A stretch of DNA of 64,000 nt from an uncultured Saccharospirillaceae bacterium (GTDB lineage: Bacteria > Pseudomonadota > Gammaproteobacteria > Pseudomonadales > Oceanobacteraceae): positions 62,001 through 126,000 of the forward strand of contig CANNFT010000002.1 in NCBI GenBank assembly GCA_947503895.1, read 5' to 3'. Shown here in pieces: positions 9,834-18,440 of this stretch. Below the pieces are notes generated by a model. It made no database searches and was not told the origin of the DNA. It was given only the letters and a program-made list of their open reading frames with translations. How positions within the stretch are numbered: position 1 is the first letter of the stretch; the number at the start of each line of letters is the position of its first letter. The position numbers were made by a program, and so were the translations under genes.

Positions 9834-10047
9834 AGCAGTGATGCATTTTCGGTACGAACGTTTTTCAGTGTGAACAATTGCTGATCGATATTGGCGGTGC
9901 AGTCCAGCCAAGAGCGTACTTTGGCCGTATACACATCAGTAAATTGGCCATTCAGTACTGAGAGAAACTGCGCCATCTGCTAAGATTCAAGGATAGGAAG
10001 AAGCCGTCAATACGCTTATTCCGTTCACTTAATCATGATGTAGCAGT

Positions 10048-11433
10048 ATGGCCAACGAAATAGAATTAAAACTGTCCCTGCCAACAGAAGCCGCCATCGG
10101 TTTGATTGCTGATCCGCTTTTGGCTGGTTTATCACCCAATATCACCTCCTTGCCAGAGCAGTCTTTAGAGAATCAATATTTCGACACACCGGATTTACAG
10201 CTGAATCAACGCCATGCGGCATTACGCATTCGCAGCACCGGCACGGGATGGGTACAAACCCTGAAAACCAAAGGTCAGGCCATTGCAGGTCTGCACCAGC
10301 GTGGTGAATGGGAAAGTGAGCTGCGAACGCCAGAGCTAGACTGGTCTTTGTTACCGGACGATGTTCCCATAGATGACGCGATCAAGTCCCAAATACAGCC
10401 GCTCTTTAAAACGGATTTTCAACGCCATACTTGGTTAATTGATTATCAAGGTAATCTCATTGAATTGGTGCTCGATCAAGGCGTCATTTCCTACGAAACC
10501 GGTCGAGAGCCGAGAAGACTGCCGCTGTGTGAAATTGAGCTTGAGCTTAAGCAGGGTGAGATCAAAGCGCTGTATGACGTGGCCAAAGATTTGGCGGCTC
10601 GTCACCCACTGGTGCCCTGCGACATCAACAAAGCTGAACGCGGCTACCGCTTGGTCAAACCGGGGCTAAGCTTCTTCTGCCCGGCTGACTTTCAATCGCC
10701 GGCCAGCCGCATCAAACCCATGCTGATCGACGCACTCAATCGCATTTCCCGACGCTGGGACGAATACGTTTACGGTCAAGACTGGTGGCGACTGATCATT
10801 TTACAGCGCCAAACTGCCGGCGTGACGCAGCTATTGCAAGCCTGTGGACAACCCGCTTTGCCCTTGCTTGATCAATGGCAAACCATGGCCCAGTCCTTGT
10901 TAGATCTTTCGAGCGAAGCGCAGGTATGTGTCGGTTTATTTATCGATGATAACAATAACAGCAGAGGTCTCAGCCGCCGCGTATTAGAAGCACTGAAACC
11001 GGGGTTGATTCCGAACCTATCGAAGTGGGTATTGAGCAATCATTTGGGGCAAGCCATGCTGGCTTTGGGTGAGTGGTTACATACTTGGGAGGAACCGACA
11101 GCCAGCCCAGATTGTCCAGCCTCAGTCTTACAATCGCAGATTAATCAATCCTTCTCGGAACTGGAACAATGTGAGGGCCGTTCTTTAGACCAACAACTTG
11201 CTCGCCAGCGCGCACTGCAAGGTCTCGCCTATTGTGTCGAACGCTTACACGATGAACGCTACACCCCACTGAATCAGTATATTAATCGTTTATTGGTCGT
11301 GGCGGGTATGCGCCACAGCGAGCAAATTGTGACTCGCATAGCGGATAGCGACAGTCGGGCAAAACTCGCTAGCTGGCATCGACGATTGACGGTAGAGTTA
11401 AGAACCTTGCAGGATGTAGCGGATCAATTGTAA
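10048..11433 (+). CDS. CYTH-CHAD domain protein (inorganic triphosphatase YgiF type)
   Basis: A 461-residue protein. The N-terminal CYTH domain (1-205) begins with the signature EIELKLSL and contains the tunnel residues LRIRSTG, LKTKG, ELVLDQG and CEIELELKQG. CYTH enzymes hydrolyse triphosphate and related substrates with Mg. The C-terminal part (ca. 220-461) is a helical CHAD domain, which in relatives is a polyphosphate-binding module. The arrangement matches E. coli YgiF, an inorganic triphosphatase; the exact substrate here is inferred. The start MANEIELKL is the family's usual beginning. Confidence 0.88.
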   Translation: MANEIELKLSLPTEAAIGLIADPLLAGLSPNITSLPEQSLENQYFDTPDLQLNQRHAALRIRSTGTGWVQTLKTKGQAIAGLHQRGEWESELRTPELDWSLLPDDVPIDDAIKSQIQPLFKTDFQRHTWLIDYQGNLIELVLDQGVISYETGREPRRLPLCEIELELKQGEIKALYDVAKDLAARHPLVPCDINKAERGYRLVKPGLSFFCPADFQSPASRIKPMLIDALNRISRRWDEYVYGQDWWRLIILQRQTAGVTQLLQACGQPALPLLDQWQTMAQSLLDLSSEAQVCVGLFIDDNNNSRGLSRRVLEALKPGLIPNLSKWVLSNHLGQAMLALGEWLHTWEEPTASPDCPASVLQSQINQSFSELEQCEGRSLDQQLARQRALQGLAYCVERLHDERYTPLNQYINRLLVVAGMRHSEQIVTRIADSDSRAKLASWHRRLTVELRTLQDVADQL

Positions 11434-11584
11434 GCCCGCTTTTGTAAATCGACAGGCTAAAGCATCAGCCAGCGTTAACACATAAATAGACGCCTCAGGT
11501 AGATCTTTGCACTGGGGCAGTCTCACTCATTTTCAGCGCTATTAATCCTCAATTATTATTAATGGGGCAAAAACGGAATACAGC

Positions 11585-13342
11585 ATGGCGGATGTTCAAG
11601 ATTTAAAAATTAGTCTACGTGCATTAGCACTGCAATTGAAAAACGCAGGTCACCTCACGTCGCAGCAAATGAACGAAGTGCTCTCAAAGGGCATGAACGG
11701 CAAGAAACATCCCGCACAAGCCATTGCATCGCTGAACTTATCCGACCAGCTGCTCCCTGAAAAACACCTTACCGAAGAAGCCATTACACAGCTCATGGCG
11801 AAAGATGCGAAGATGGAAGTCTTCCATATCGATCCGCTTAAAATTAAAGTCAGCCAAGTGACGCCGACCATGTCATTTGCCTTTGCTCAACGCCATGGGC
11901 TGTTGCCTGTTGGGTTAACCTCTGAAGAAGTGATTGTCGCTACAGCCGAACCGTTTGATCGTCGGTGGATTCCGGATATTGAGCACATCAATCGACGCAA
12001 AGTAAAATTGGTGCTGGCAAAACCCAGTGATATTCAGCGATTTCAGGTCGAGTTTTTCAGCCTAGCCGCTTCGGTCACGGGTGCCTCCGCCAAGCACGGT
12101 TCGTTGAATCAAGTGAACAACCTTGAGTCCATGGTTGAGCTGGGTAAATCTGGCACCCCAGATGCTAACGACGAACATATTGTCAACATTGTTGATTGGC
12201 TCTTTCAATACGCATTCGAACAACGTGCCAGTGATATTCACATCGAGCCCCGCCGTGAAATCGCCAAAGTGCGCTTTCGTATTGATGGCGTCTTGCACCC
12301 CGTGTATGAGTTTCCGGCAACCGTATCCGCGGCCGTCACCAGCCGAATTAAATCATTGGGACGCATGAATATTGCTGAAAAACGCAAACCGCAAGACAGC
12401 CGCTTAAAGACGTTAACCCCCGAAAATGCCGAAGTCGAACTGCGTTTATCCACCATGCCCACCGCGTTTGGTGAAAAACTGGTGATGCGTATTTTTGACC
12501 CTGAAGTTTTATTGCGAAACTTTAGCGAACTGGGTTTCAGTAAGGAAGATTATAAACACTGGGACCACATGACCCATCAAAGCTCCGGCATCGTACTGGT
12601 CACCGGCCCAACCGGTTCGGGGAAAACCACCACGTTGTATTCAACGCTCAAGCAGCTCGCCACCGATGAAGTGAATCTGTGTACGGTGGAAGATCCCATC
12701 GAAATGATTGAACCTGCTTTTAATCAAATGCAGGTCAACCCTGTCATCGATTTAAGCTTTGCCAGCGGCATCCGCGCACTGCTTCGGCAAGACCCGGATA
12801 TCATCATGGTAGGTGAGATTCGAGACAAAGAAACCGCTGAGATGGCAGTGCAGTCTGCCCTGACGGGGCACCTTGTGCTGTCAACATTGCATACAAATGA
12901 CGCGCCCACCGCAATCTCTCGATTGCTCGACATCGGTGTGCCTTATTATTTAATTAAGAGTGCCGTCGTCGGTGTTATGGCGCAGCGATTAGTACGAACA
13001 CTATGCCCGCACTGCAAAGAAAAAGTGCCTTGTGATCCAGAAGCCTGGAAATCGTTAGTGACGCCTTGGAGCGCTAAAGCACCGGAATTCATGTATGAAC
13101 CGGTTGGCTGCCTAGAATGCCGCAATACCGGCTATATGGGACGGGCTGGAATCTATGAAGTCATGCCAATGAGTGATACATTGGCAAACTTTATACGCGT
13201 GGAAACTGACGTCACCTTAATTCGGCGTCAGGCCATGAAAGAAGGCATGCACAGCCTGCGCTTAAGTGGTGCACAAAAAGTAGCCGCGGGTCAAACGACC
13301 ATAAAAGAAGTGCTGCGAGTTTCGCCGGTCGAATTGATTTAG
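11585..13342 (+). CDS. Orphan GspE/PilB-type secretion ATPase
   Basis: A 585-residue type II/IV secretion-family hexameric ATPase. Seen: an N-terminal MshEN/GspE_N-like region (ca. 1-165), the Walker A GPTGSGKTT around residue 340, an Asp box and Walker B (DPDIIMVGEIRD), a His box (LSTLHTNDA), and a zinc-binding CPHC...CLEC motif near the C-terminus. Relatives power pilus or type II secretion assembly, but no other secretion genes are adjacent. A similar lone ATPase occurs near argE in Pseudomonas (PA5210-like, from memory). Its partner machine cannot be read here. An exonuclease gene follows after 11 bp and is probably co-transcribed. Confidence 0.88.
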   Translation: MADVQDLKISLRALALQLKNAGHLTSQQMNEVLSKGMNGKKHPAQAIASLNLSDQLLPEKHLTEEAITQLMAKDAKMEVFHIDPLKIKVSQVTPTMSFAFAQRHGLLPVGLTSEEVIVATAEPFDRRWIPDIEHINRRKVKLVLAKPSDIQRFQVEFFSLAASVTGASAKHGSLNQVNNLESMVELGKSGTPDANDEHIVNIVDWLFQYAFEQRASDIHIEPRREIAKVRFRIDGVLHPVYEFPATVSAAVTSRIKSLGRMNIAEKRKPQDSRLKTLTPENAEVELRLSTMPTAFGEKLVMRIFDPEVLLRNFSELGFSKEDYKHWDHMTHQSSGIVLVTGPTGSGKTTTLYSTLKQLATDEVNLCTVEDPIEMIEPAFNQMQVNPVIDLSFASGIRALLRQDPDIIMVGEIRDKETAEMAVQSALTGHLVLSTLHTNDAPTAISRLLDIGVPYYLIKSAVVGVMAQRLVRTLCPHCKEKVPCDPEAWKSLVTPWSAKAPEFMYEPVGCLECRNTGYMGRAGIYEVMPMSDTLANFIRVETDVTLIRRQAMKEGMHSLRLSGAQKVAAGQTTIKEVLRVSPVELI

Positions 13343-13353
13343 AGGGTTGTAAC

Positions 13354-13839
13354 ATGGAACTTCCGGCCATTATAGATTTAGAAGCCTCGGGTTTTGGCCG
13401 GGGAAGTTACCCTATCGAAGTGGGGGTGGCGTTATCCGATAGCAGCATTCATTCACAGTTAATTAAACCCAGCGCCAATTGGACGCACTGGGATGAATCA
13501 GCGGAAGCCATACATGGCATTAGCCGAGACTATCTAAACCTCCATGGTCAAACGCCTAGAGAGGTCGCGCTGTTTTTAAACGAATTACTACTGGGCCAAA
13601 CATTATTCAGTGACGCTTGGAGCTTTGACAGTTCATGGGTCGGCCGTTTATACGACGAAGCCGAATTAATTCAGCGCTTTAAAATTGATACTTTGAACCG
13701 TTTATTAAGCGAAGCAGAAATGTCTGCGTGGTCAGATACTAAAGACCAAGTGGTTAAAGACCTCGGAATGGATCTTCATCGCGCGGCAAACGACGTTAAA
13801 ATATTGCAAACCACTTACATCCGAGTAAAGGGTGGCTAG
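13354..13839 (+). CDS. DEDDh-type 3'-5' exonuclease domain protein
   Basis: A 161-residue RNase T/DnaQ-fold protein. Seen: ExoI motif IDLEASGFG (Asp and Glu), an ExoII-like Asp (TLFSDAWSFD), and ExoIII HRAANDV, where His and Asp four residues apart define the DEDDh class. It acts on DNA or RNA 3' ends in the cytoplasm; which one is unknown. It starts 11 bp after the GspE-like ATPase gene, so the two are likely co-transcribed, though no functional link is evident. Confidence 0.8.
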   Translation: MELPAIIDLEASGFGRGSYPIEVGVALSDSSIHSQLIKPSANWTHWDESAEAIHGISRDYLNLHGQTPREVALFLNELLLGQTLFSDAWSFDSSWVGRLYDEAELIQRFKIDTLNRLLSEAEMSAWSDTKDQVVKDLGMDLHRAANDVKILQTTYIRVKGG

Positions 13840-14266
13840 TCACTAAATGCGCAGGCGACCCAATATAATCTGTGCATTAGGCTATTCATGGACACGCTCT
13901 AAATAATCGTATCGTCGCCAATAATTTTGTCGTATTCATGCCGATTGACGAGGACGTCTCTCTCTGCAATTGAGCACCTCAACGAGCGTCCACCTCACCA
14001 CTCGTTCCAACCTCCAATAACAGGCACTCAAAACGACTCAATTAATTGCACTCTCATATCCTGTTTATCGTGCTGCATCCATACTGAAGCTCACTCAATT
14101 AAATGACTAAAAATAGCCTTCGTTCACTCAATGATATTTTGAATTCACATCAATATCATTATTCTTTATTGTTCTCTGGTTTGTATTTTTGTGTTCAATG
14201 CTTGTCTCGTGCGATAACGTATTATTTAAGCTATGCTGAGCAACCAGCAATATTTAAAGGATAAAC
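13840..14266. other. 427-bp AT-rich intergenic region
   Basis: I see no ORF, strong promoter, terminator or repeat here. The base composition becomes AT-rich towards the DUF3224 gene. Confidence 0.5.
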
Positions 14267-14659
14267 ATGCAACTTCGAGGCGAGTTTCAAATTACAGGGT
14301 GGGATGAGTCGAGCTATTCTGAAGGCAACCACGGCGTCAAACAAAGTCACGCCAAAATTACTCAAAGTTATACTGGCGACATCGAAGGCAACAGTGAACT
14401 TCAATACTTAATGTCGTACCAATCTTCGCAGTCTGCAATTTTTGTGGGTATAGAAAAGGTCACTGCCACCCTTCAAGGAAAACAAGGCAGTTTTGTCTTT
14501 CAACACAATGGCAAATTTGAAGATGGCGTTGCCAGCAGTCAATTTACCATTGTCCCTCATTCTGGACAGGGTGAATTAACCGGTTTACAGGGTGAAGGAA
14601 CATTTAGATCTGGTGAAGGTGGTAAAGCACAATATCAATTTAATGATGTCGGCTTTTAA
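14267..14659 (+). CDS. DUF3224 domain protein
   Basis: A 130-residue single-domain protein. The segments GEFQITGWDE, YTGDIEGNSELQYLM, FVGIEKVTATLQGKQGSFV, HNGKFEDGV and GQGELTGLQGEGTF match the beta-barrel DUF3224 family as I know it. No enzymatic role is established. It has no signal peptide, so it is cytoplasmic. It stands alone and ends convergently with tag. Confidence 0.8.
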   Translation: MQLRGEFQITGWDESSYSEGNHGVKQSHAKITQSYTGDIEGNSELQYLMSYQSSQSAIFVGIEKVTATLQGKQGSFVFQHNGKFEDGVASSQFTIVPHSGQGELTGLQGEGTFRSGEGGKAQYQFNDVGF

Positions 14660-14668
14660 GTATCAAAA

Positions 14669-14696
14669 GGCAGTTTACTGCCCACTCAGTGTGGGC
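14669..14696. other. Two overlapping hairpins between DUF3224 gene and tag
   Basis: GGCAG/CTGCC (14669-14682) and GCCCAC/GTGGGC (14680-14696) share bases, so only one can form at a time. There is no T-run. They lie in the convergent gap and touch the tag stop; they may reduce read-through. Confidence 0.35.
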
Positions 14697-15262
14697 TAAC
14701 GCACTTCCTTATGACGAAAACAAGTTAGCACATGGTCATTTACCATTCCCGTGGCCTGCATGTACGCGTAACAAATCGTGGTGCCCACAAATTTAAATCC
14801 TCGCTTTTTTAAATCTTTGGCCATCGCGTCGGATTCCGCAGTACTGACCGGTACATCGGCCATGGTTTTCCATCTATTCTGCAACGGTTTGCCACCCACA
14901 AAGGACCAAATATATTTCGAAAACGAGCCATATTCCTGCTGAACGTCTAAATACTTTTGCGCATTCACAACGGCGGCATTGACCTTTAATTTATTACGTA
15001 CAATACCGGGGTCGGCCAAAAGCTTTTCAATTTTTTTAGGGGTATAGCGCGCTATTTTCTTCGCATCAAATTGGTCAAATACTTTTCGGTAATGCGCTCG
15101 TTTATTTAAGACGGTTTCCCAACTGAGTCCTGCTTGCACACCTTCAAGTATGAGAAATTCAAAGAGCGCTTGATCGTCGTAAAGAGGTACGCCCCACTCT
15201 TCATCATGGTACTCAATATATAGCGCATTACTCTCTTTAGCCCAACTGCAACGACTGACCAT
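14696..15262 (-). CDS. tag: DNA-3-methyladenine glycosylase I
   Basis: A 188-residue base-excision repair enzyme that removes 3-methyladenine. Seen: the zinc ligands of the Tag family, Cys5 (RCSW), His19 (YHDEEWG) and the C-terminal His/Cys in HVLTC, plus the conserved LEGVQAGLSWETVL helix with the catalytic Glu region. The length is normal. It has the same orientation as the more distant serB, but 169 bp separates them and no shared regulation is evident. Confidence 0.95.
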   Translation of the reverse strand: MVSRCSWAKESNALYIEYHDEEWGVPLYDDQALFEFLILEGVQAGLSWETVLNKRAHYRKVFDQFDAKKIARYTPKKIEKLLADPGIVRNKLKVNAAVVNAQKYLDVQQEYGSFSKYIWSFVGGKPLQNRWKTMADVPVSTAESDAMAKDLKKRGFKFVGTTICYAYMQATGMVNDHVLTCFRHKEVR

Positions 15263-15323
15263 ATAGGTATCCTTTAGGATTTCGAAGATAATCGATAACT
15301 CAGTGTGAAACTAAATGACGGGG

Positions 15324-15401
15324 CTGACAAGTTCTGTCAGTAGAGTATGAAATACGACGCCAGCCTGACGATCCTACCCGAAGGGTGATAACGCGGCTGG
15401 C
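15324..15401. other. Inverted repeats in the tag-serB gap
   Basis: CTGACA/TGTCAG (15324-15340, 5-nt loop) is followed by GCCAGCC/GGCTGGC (15359-15365 and 15395-15401) enclosing a small ACCC/GGGT hairpin. It may be a transcription end or a degraded repeat. No T-run follows on the minus strand, so it is not a classical terminator for serB. Confidence 0.35.
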
Positions 15402-15431
15402 TTTGATCATTTTTTGCAATCCTACTGACGA

Positions 15432-16673
15432 TTATCCGTGTAAATTGTCACGATCTCGTAGGCCCAATAGATACAAAACACCGTCGAGGCCCAATGTGCT
15501 AATTGCTTGCTCTGCATTTTCACGCACCATGGGCTTAGCGCGAAACGCAATGCCAAGACCAGCGCGACTCAGCATCGGTAGATCATTCGCACCATCACCC
15601 ACGGCGATGGTTTGCTCCAGTGAAATGCCTTCGCGCTTGGCAATTTCTTCCAGCAAAAAGGCTTTACGTTCGCCATTGACCACCGTACCGGTGACGTTAC
15701 CTGTTACCTTGCCGTCTACTATTTCTAATTCATTCGCGTAGACATAATCAATGCCCAGTTTTTCCTGCAAGAATCGTCCGAAATAATTAAAGCCGCCGGA
15801 TAAAATGGCTGTCTTATAGCCGAGTTTCTTCAGAGAGCTGACCAAATGTTCAGCGCCTTCTGTGATGGGGAGTCGTTGCGCGATCCGCGCTAATACTGAC
15901 TCATCCAAACCTTTTAACAACCCCACTCGCTGGGCAAAGCTTTCGTTGAAATCAATTTCACCGCGCATCGCACTTTCTGTAATGGCGATAACTTGGTCAC
16001 CAACACCGGCTTCCTTGGCTAATTCATCAATGACTTCGGCTTCAATTAAAGTTGAATCCATATCAAATGCGACAAGGCGTCTATTTCGACGGAACGGCGA
16101 ATCTTCTTGAACTGCGATGTCCACGCCTAATTCAGATGCAATGGCCAAAAACTGTGCCCGTAAGGCAGCTTGGTCCACCTGACCGCGCACGGAAAACTCA
16201 ACACAGGCTTTGGTTTGTCGGTCACCTTGTTCGATCTGTTCTTGGCCTAACTCCGCTTCGAGTGGCACACGCCCAGATAAGCGACTGATGTTGTCAATGT
16301 TCAAGCCGAACTGAGCGACAACATGGGTGACACGCGAAATATGCTCAGCGGTCAGCTTGCGCGCCAATAACGTAATGATATGCCTGTCTTTCCCTTGGGC
16401 AGCCACCCAATTATCGTAACTGTCTTGAGACACAGGCGAGAACTTCACAGACAGTCCCATTTCATAGCCACGAAAGAGTATGTCTTTCAAAACAGGGGCC
16501 GACTCACTGGCAGAAGGAATTTCTGCCAGAATACCTAATGACAGGTTGTCATGAATTTCAGCCTGACCAATATCGAGGATATTCACCCCGTATTGAGCCA
16601 GGATCCCAGTCATACTGGCCGTTACTCCGGGCTTGTCTTCACCGCTGATTTTAATCAGTACCACTTCTTTCAC
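15432..16673 (-). CDS. serB: Phosphoserine phosphatase with N-terminal ACT domains
   Basis: A 413-residue enzyme for the last step of serine synthesis. Seen: two ACT-like regulatory regions (ca. 1-90 and 95-185; EDKPGVTASM, and THVVAQFGLNIDNI), then a HAD phosphatase with motif I FDMDSTLIEAE (nucleophile and acid/base Asp), motif II LSGGF, and motif III GDGANDLPML. The long two-ACT form is typical of Pseudomonas and relatives, where serB also lies near fimX (PA4960-like). A 56-residue gene lies 68 bp upstream on the same strand. Confidence 0.95.
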   Translation of the reverse strand: MKEVVLIKISGEDKPGVTASMTGILAQYGVNILDIGQAEIHDNLSLGILAEIPSASESAPVLKDILFRGYEMGLSVKFSPVSQDSYDNWVAAQGKDRHIITLLARKLTAEHISRVTHVVAQFGLNIDNISRLSGRVPLEAELGQEQIEQGDRQTKACVEFSVRGQVDQAALRAQFLAIASELGVDIAVQEDSPFRRNRRLVAFDMDSTLIEAEVIDELAKEAGVGDQVIAITESAMRGEIDFNESFAQRVGLLKGLDESVLARIAQRLPITEGAEHLVSSLKKLGYKTAILSGGFNYFGRFLQEKLGIDYVYANELEIVDGKVTGNVTGTVVNGERKAFLLEEIAKREGISLEQTIAVGDGANDLPMLSRAGLGIAFRAKPMVRENAEQAISTLGLDGVLYLLGLRDRDNLHG

Positions 16674-16741
16674 GACTACACCTATGTCAAATAGAACGTC
16701 AATTAAGCCACTTTTCGTGCTAACTCGAGCAAATACTGAAA

Positions 16742-16912
16742 CTACAGTTTACCCAATGCCGCTTGAATTTCTGCAACCGCACCACGCAGCTCTTCAATCA
16801 AATCAACGGTTTCGTGGTTAGATAGTGCACGCTCACGGTCTACGCTCATCAAGAATAAGCCTTTCTCTAGTTGAGCAACTTTCTCTTCGATTTTGTTTTT
16901 TGTATCACTCAT
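16742..16912 (-). CDS. Small helical protein, 56 residues, upstream of serB
   Basis: Translation on the minus strand from the ATG at 16912 to the TAG at 16742 gives a 56-residue acidic protein beginning MSDTKNKIEEKVAQLEKGLF and ending AEIQAALGKL. It has regular charged/hydrophobic spacing like one or two amphipathic helices. The Shine-Dalgarno GAGGTGA lies just upstream. It is in line with serB (68 bp), so it may be expressed with it. I do not recognise a named family. The good ribosome-binding site and composition make a real gene likely. Confidence 0.65.
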   Translation of the reverse strand: MSDTKNKIEEKVAQLEKGLFLMSVDRERALSNHETVDLIEELRGAVAEIQAALGKL

Positions 16913-17024
16913 GTCACATCACCTCGGTCAATATAGAGCTGTCGAAATAAAGGCCCTGCCAACAGTAAGCTAGAGGGCCATGATCAGAAAGGGTAATATA
17001 ATAAACCATTTAGGCGATTTAGTG

Positions 17025-18440
17025 ATGTCCTCCGCCATGTCTATAGAACAAAAAGAACAAACTGAATACTGGCCCTTTCGTTATCGACTCCTGTTGCTCT
17101 GCTTGAGCATAACCATCGCAGCGAGCTTATTGCTGGGTTTACCTCTGACACGCTCAGCCGGCCAATCCTTACAAATCGAAGCTGAACACCTGCGGGCGAC
17201 ATTGGCCCGCCAGTCGGGCAATCTCGCCGCTGATGCGATTTTCACACAGGATTTGGTCAGCCTGAATGTCATGCTGTCCCAGCTGGTTTCACACCCTCAA
17301 ATAGCCTATGCCGCGGTGTATAACTTGGATCGCACCGTGTTAGCGGAACAAGGCAAGCTGCCAGCGGAAGAACAAGACTCTCCCCCTCCCATTACCATTC
17401 AGTATCAGAGCCAAGCCATTGGGCTTTTCGAAGTGATTGTGGATAAGTCATCCATTGAGCAAGCACTTACTCGCCTATACGCTTTGTGGGCCTCGCTGAG
17501 TTTGATCCTGATTGCGGTATCGGGGTTGGCCGGTTGGTTGATCGGAAAACAGCATGGCCATACTTTGGACATCATCAGGAATGACGTTGTCGGTCTTTCT
17601 GACTCTGAATCAGATATTGAATGGGTTAAGCAGGGCGAATTAGCAGGGCTGACACAAGCACTGCGATCCCATAAGCATCATCAACAAACACAATCACAAG
17701 TCAATCAAGCCTTAGCCAAGTTTATGACGCCCAATGTGAACAACCAGTTTTCACCCGAATCACATTTTCCAAACGGTCTGGCGGCGGCTGATCTACCCGA
17801 AGAATACGCTCACGCTGCCATCTTATTTATTGATTTCGTGGATTTTCGCCAAGCGCGCAAAGGCATGTCACCTCAAGCATTGGCTTCTTTATTGAACCAA
17901 TATTACTTTTTTATCAACCAAGCAGCGCGGCTATACAATGGGTCGGTGGATAAATACGTAGGGGAAGGCGTCATGGTGCTGTTTGGTATTCCCCAGCAAG
18001 ATGAAAAAGATTGCTTTCACGGGGTCTGTACCGCGATGCTATTGATAGGATTGCTCAAACAATTTAATCAACAGCGAGAAGAACAACACCTCCCCATCAT
18101 TGATTTTAAATTAGGTCTACATACAGGACGCGTATTGGCAGGCACATTTGGTGATCGGGACAATATGACTTACACCGCGGTTGGCGATAATTTGCATACC
18201 GCTGCTCGACTTTGTCATAAAAGTCAGCGCCTTGAACTATTAATCAGTGAGTCCGTCATTGAACAAGGTAAGCTGAATCATCAGCTGCATTTAAGCAGTG
18301 GGCCAGAGGTGCGTAGCAGCCAGCCAGAGCATTATTTGCAAACCTTCTGGGTCGATGAATTAGCGACGAACTATCAAGCGCTTATCGAACGGCAGGTCCA
18401 ACATATTAGCAGCATGAAAATGGATGAAGTGAATGAGTAA
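17025..18440 (+). CDS. Membrane-anchored class III nucleotide cyclase with altered active site
   Basis: A protein of about 471 residues. Two membrane segments (near residues 20-43 and 153-170) flank a periplasmic domain resembling the sensor domain of PA4961/AhpA-like proteins. A class III cyclase domain follows (ca. 255-450): first-metal Asp270 in FIDFVDF, Lys310 in VDKYVG, then Glu314 (GEGVM) where Asp is normal, and VGDNLHTAARL with Arg395 kept but His391 where the catalytic Asn normally sits. Activity is therefore uncertain. The frame is open from ATG 16980; I prefer 17025 because a TATAAT at 16997-17002 and AGGCGA fit it better. It is divergent from the serB group. Confidence 0.75.
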   Translation: MSSAMSIEQKEQTEYWPFRYRLLLLCLSITIAASLLLGLPLTRSAGQSLQIEAEHLRATLARQSGNLAADAIFTQDLVSLNVMLSQLVSHPQIAYAAVYNLDRTVLAEQGKLPAEEQDSPPPITIQYQSQAIGLFEVIVDKSSIEQALTRLYALWASLSLILIAVSGLAGWLIGKQHGHTLDIIRNDVVGLSDSESDIEWVKQGELAGLTQALRSHKHHQQTQSQVNQALAKFMTPNVNNQFSPESHFPNGLAAADLPEEYAHAAILFIDFVDFRQARKGMSPQALASLLNQYYFFINQAARLYNGSVDKYVGEGVMVLFGIPQQDEKDCFHGVCTAMLLIGLLKQFNQQREEQHLPIIDFKLGLHTGRVLAGTFGDRDNMTYTAVGDNLHTAARLCHKSQRLELLISESVIEQGKLNHQLHLSSGPEVRSSQPEHYLQTFWVDELATNYQALIERQVQHISSMKMDEVNE

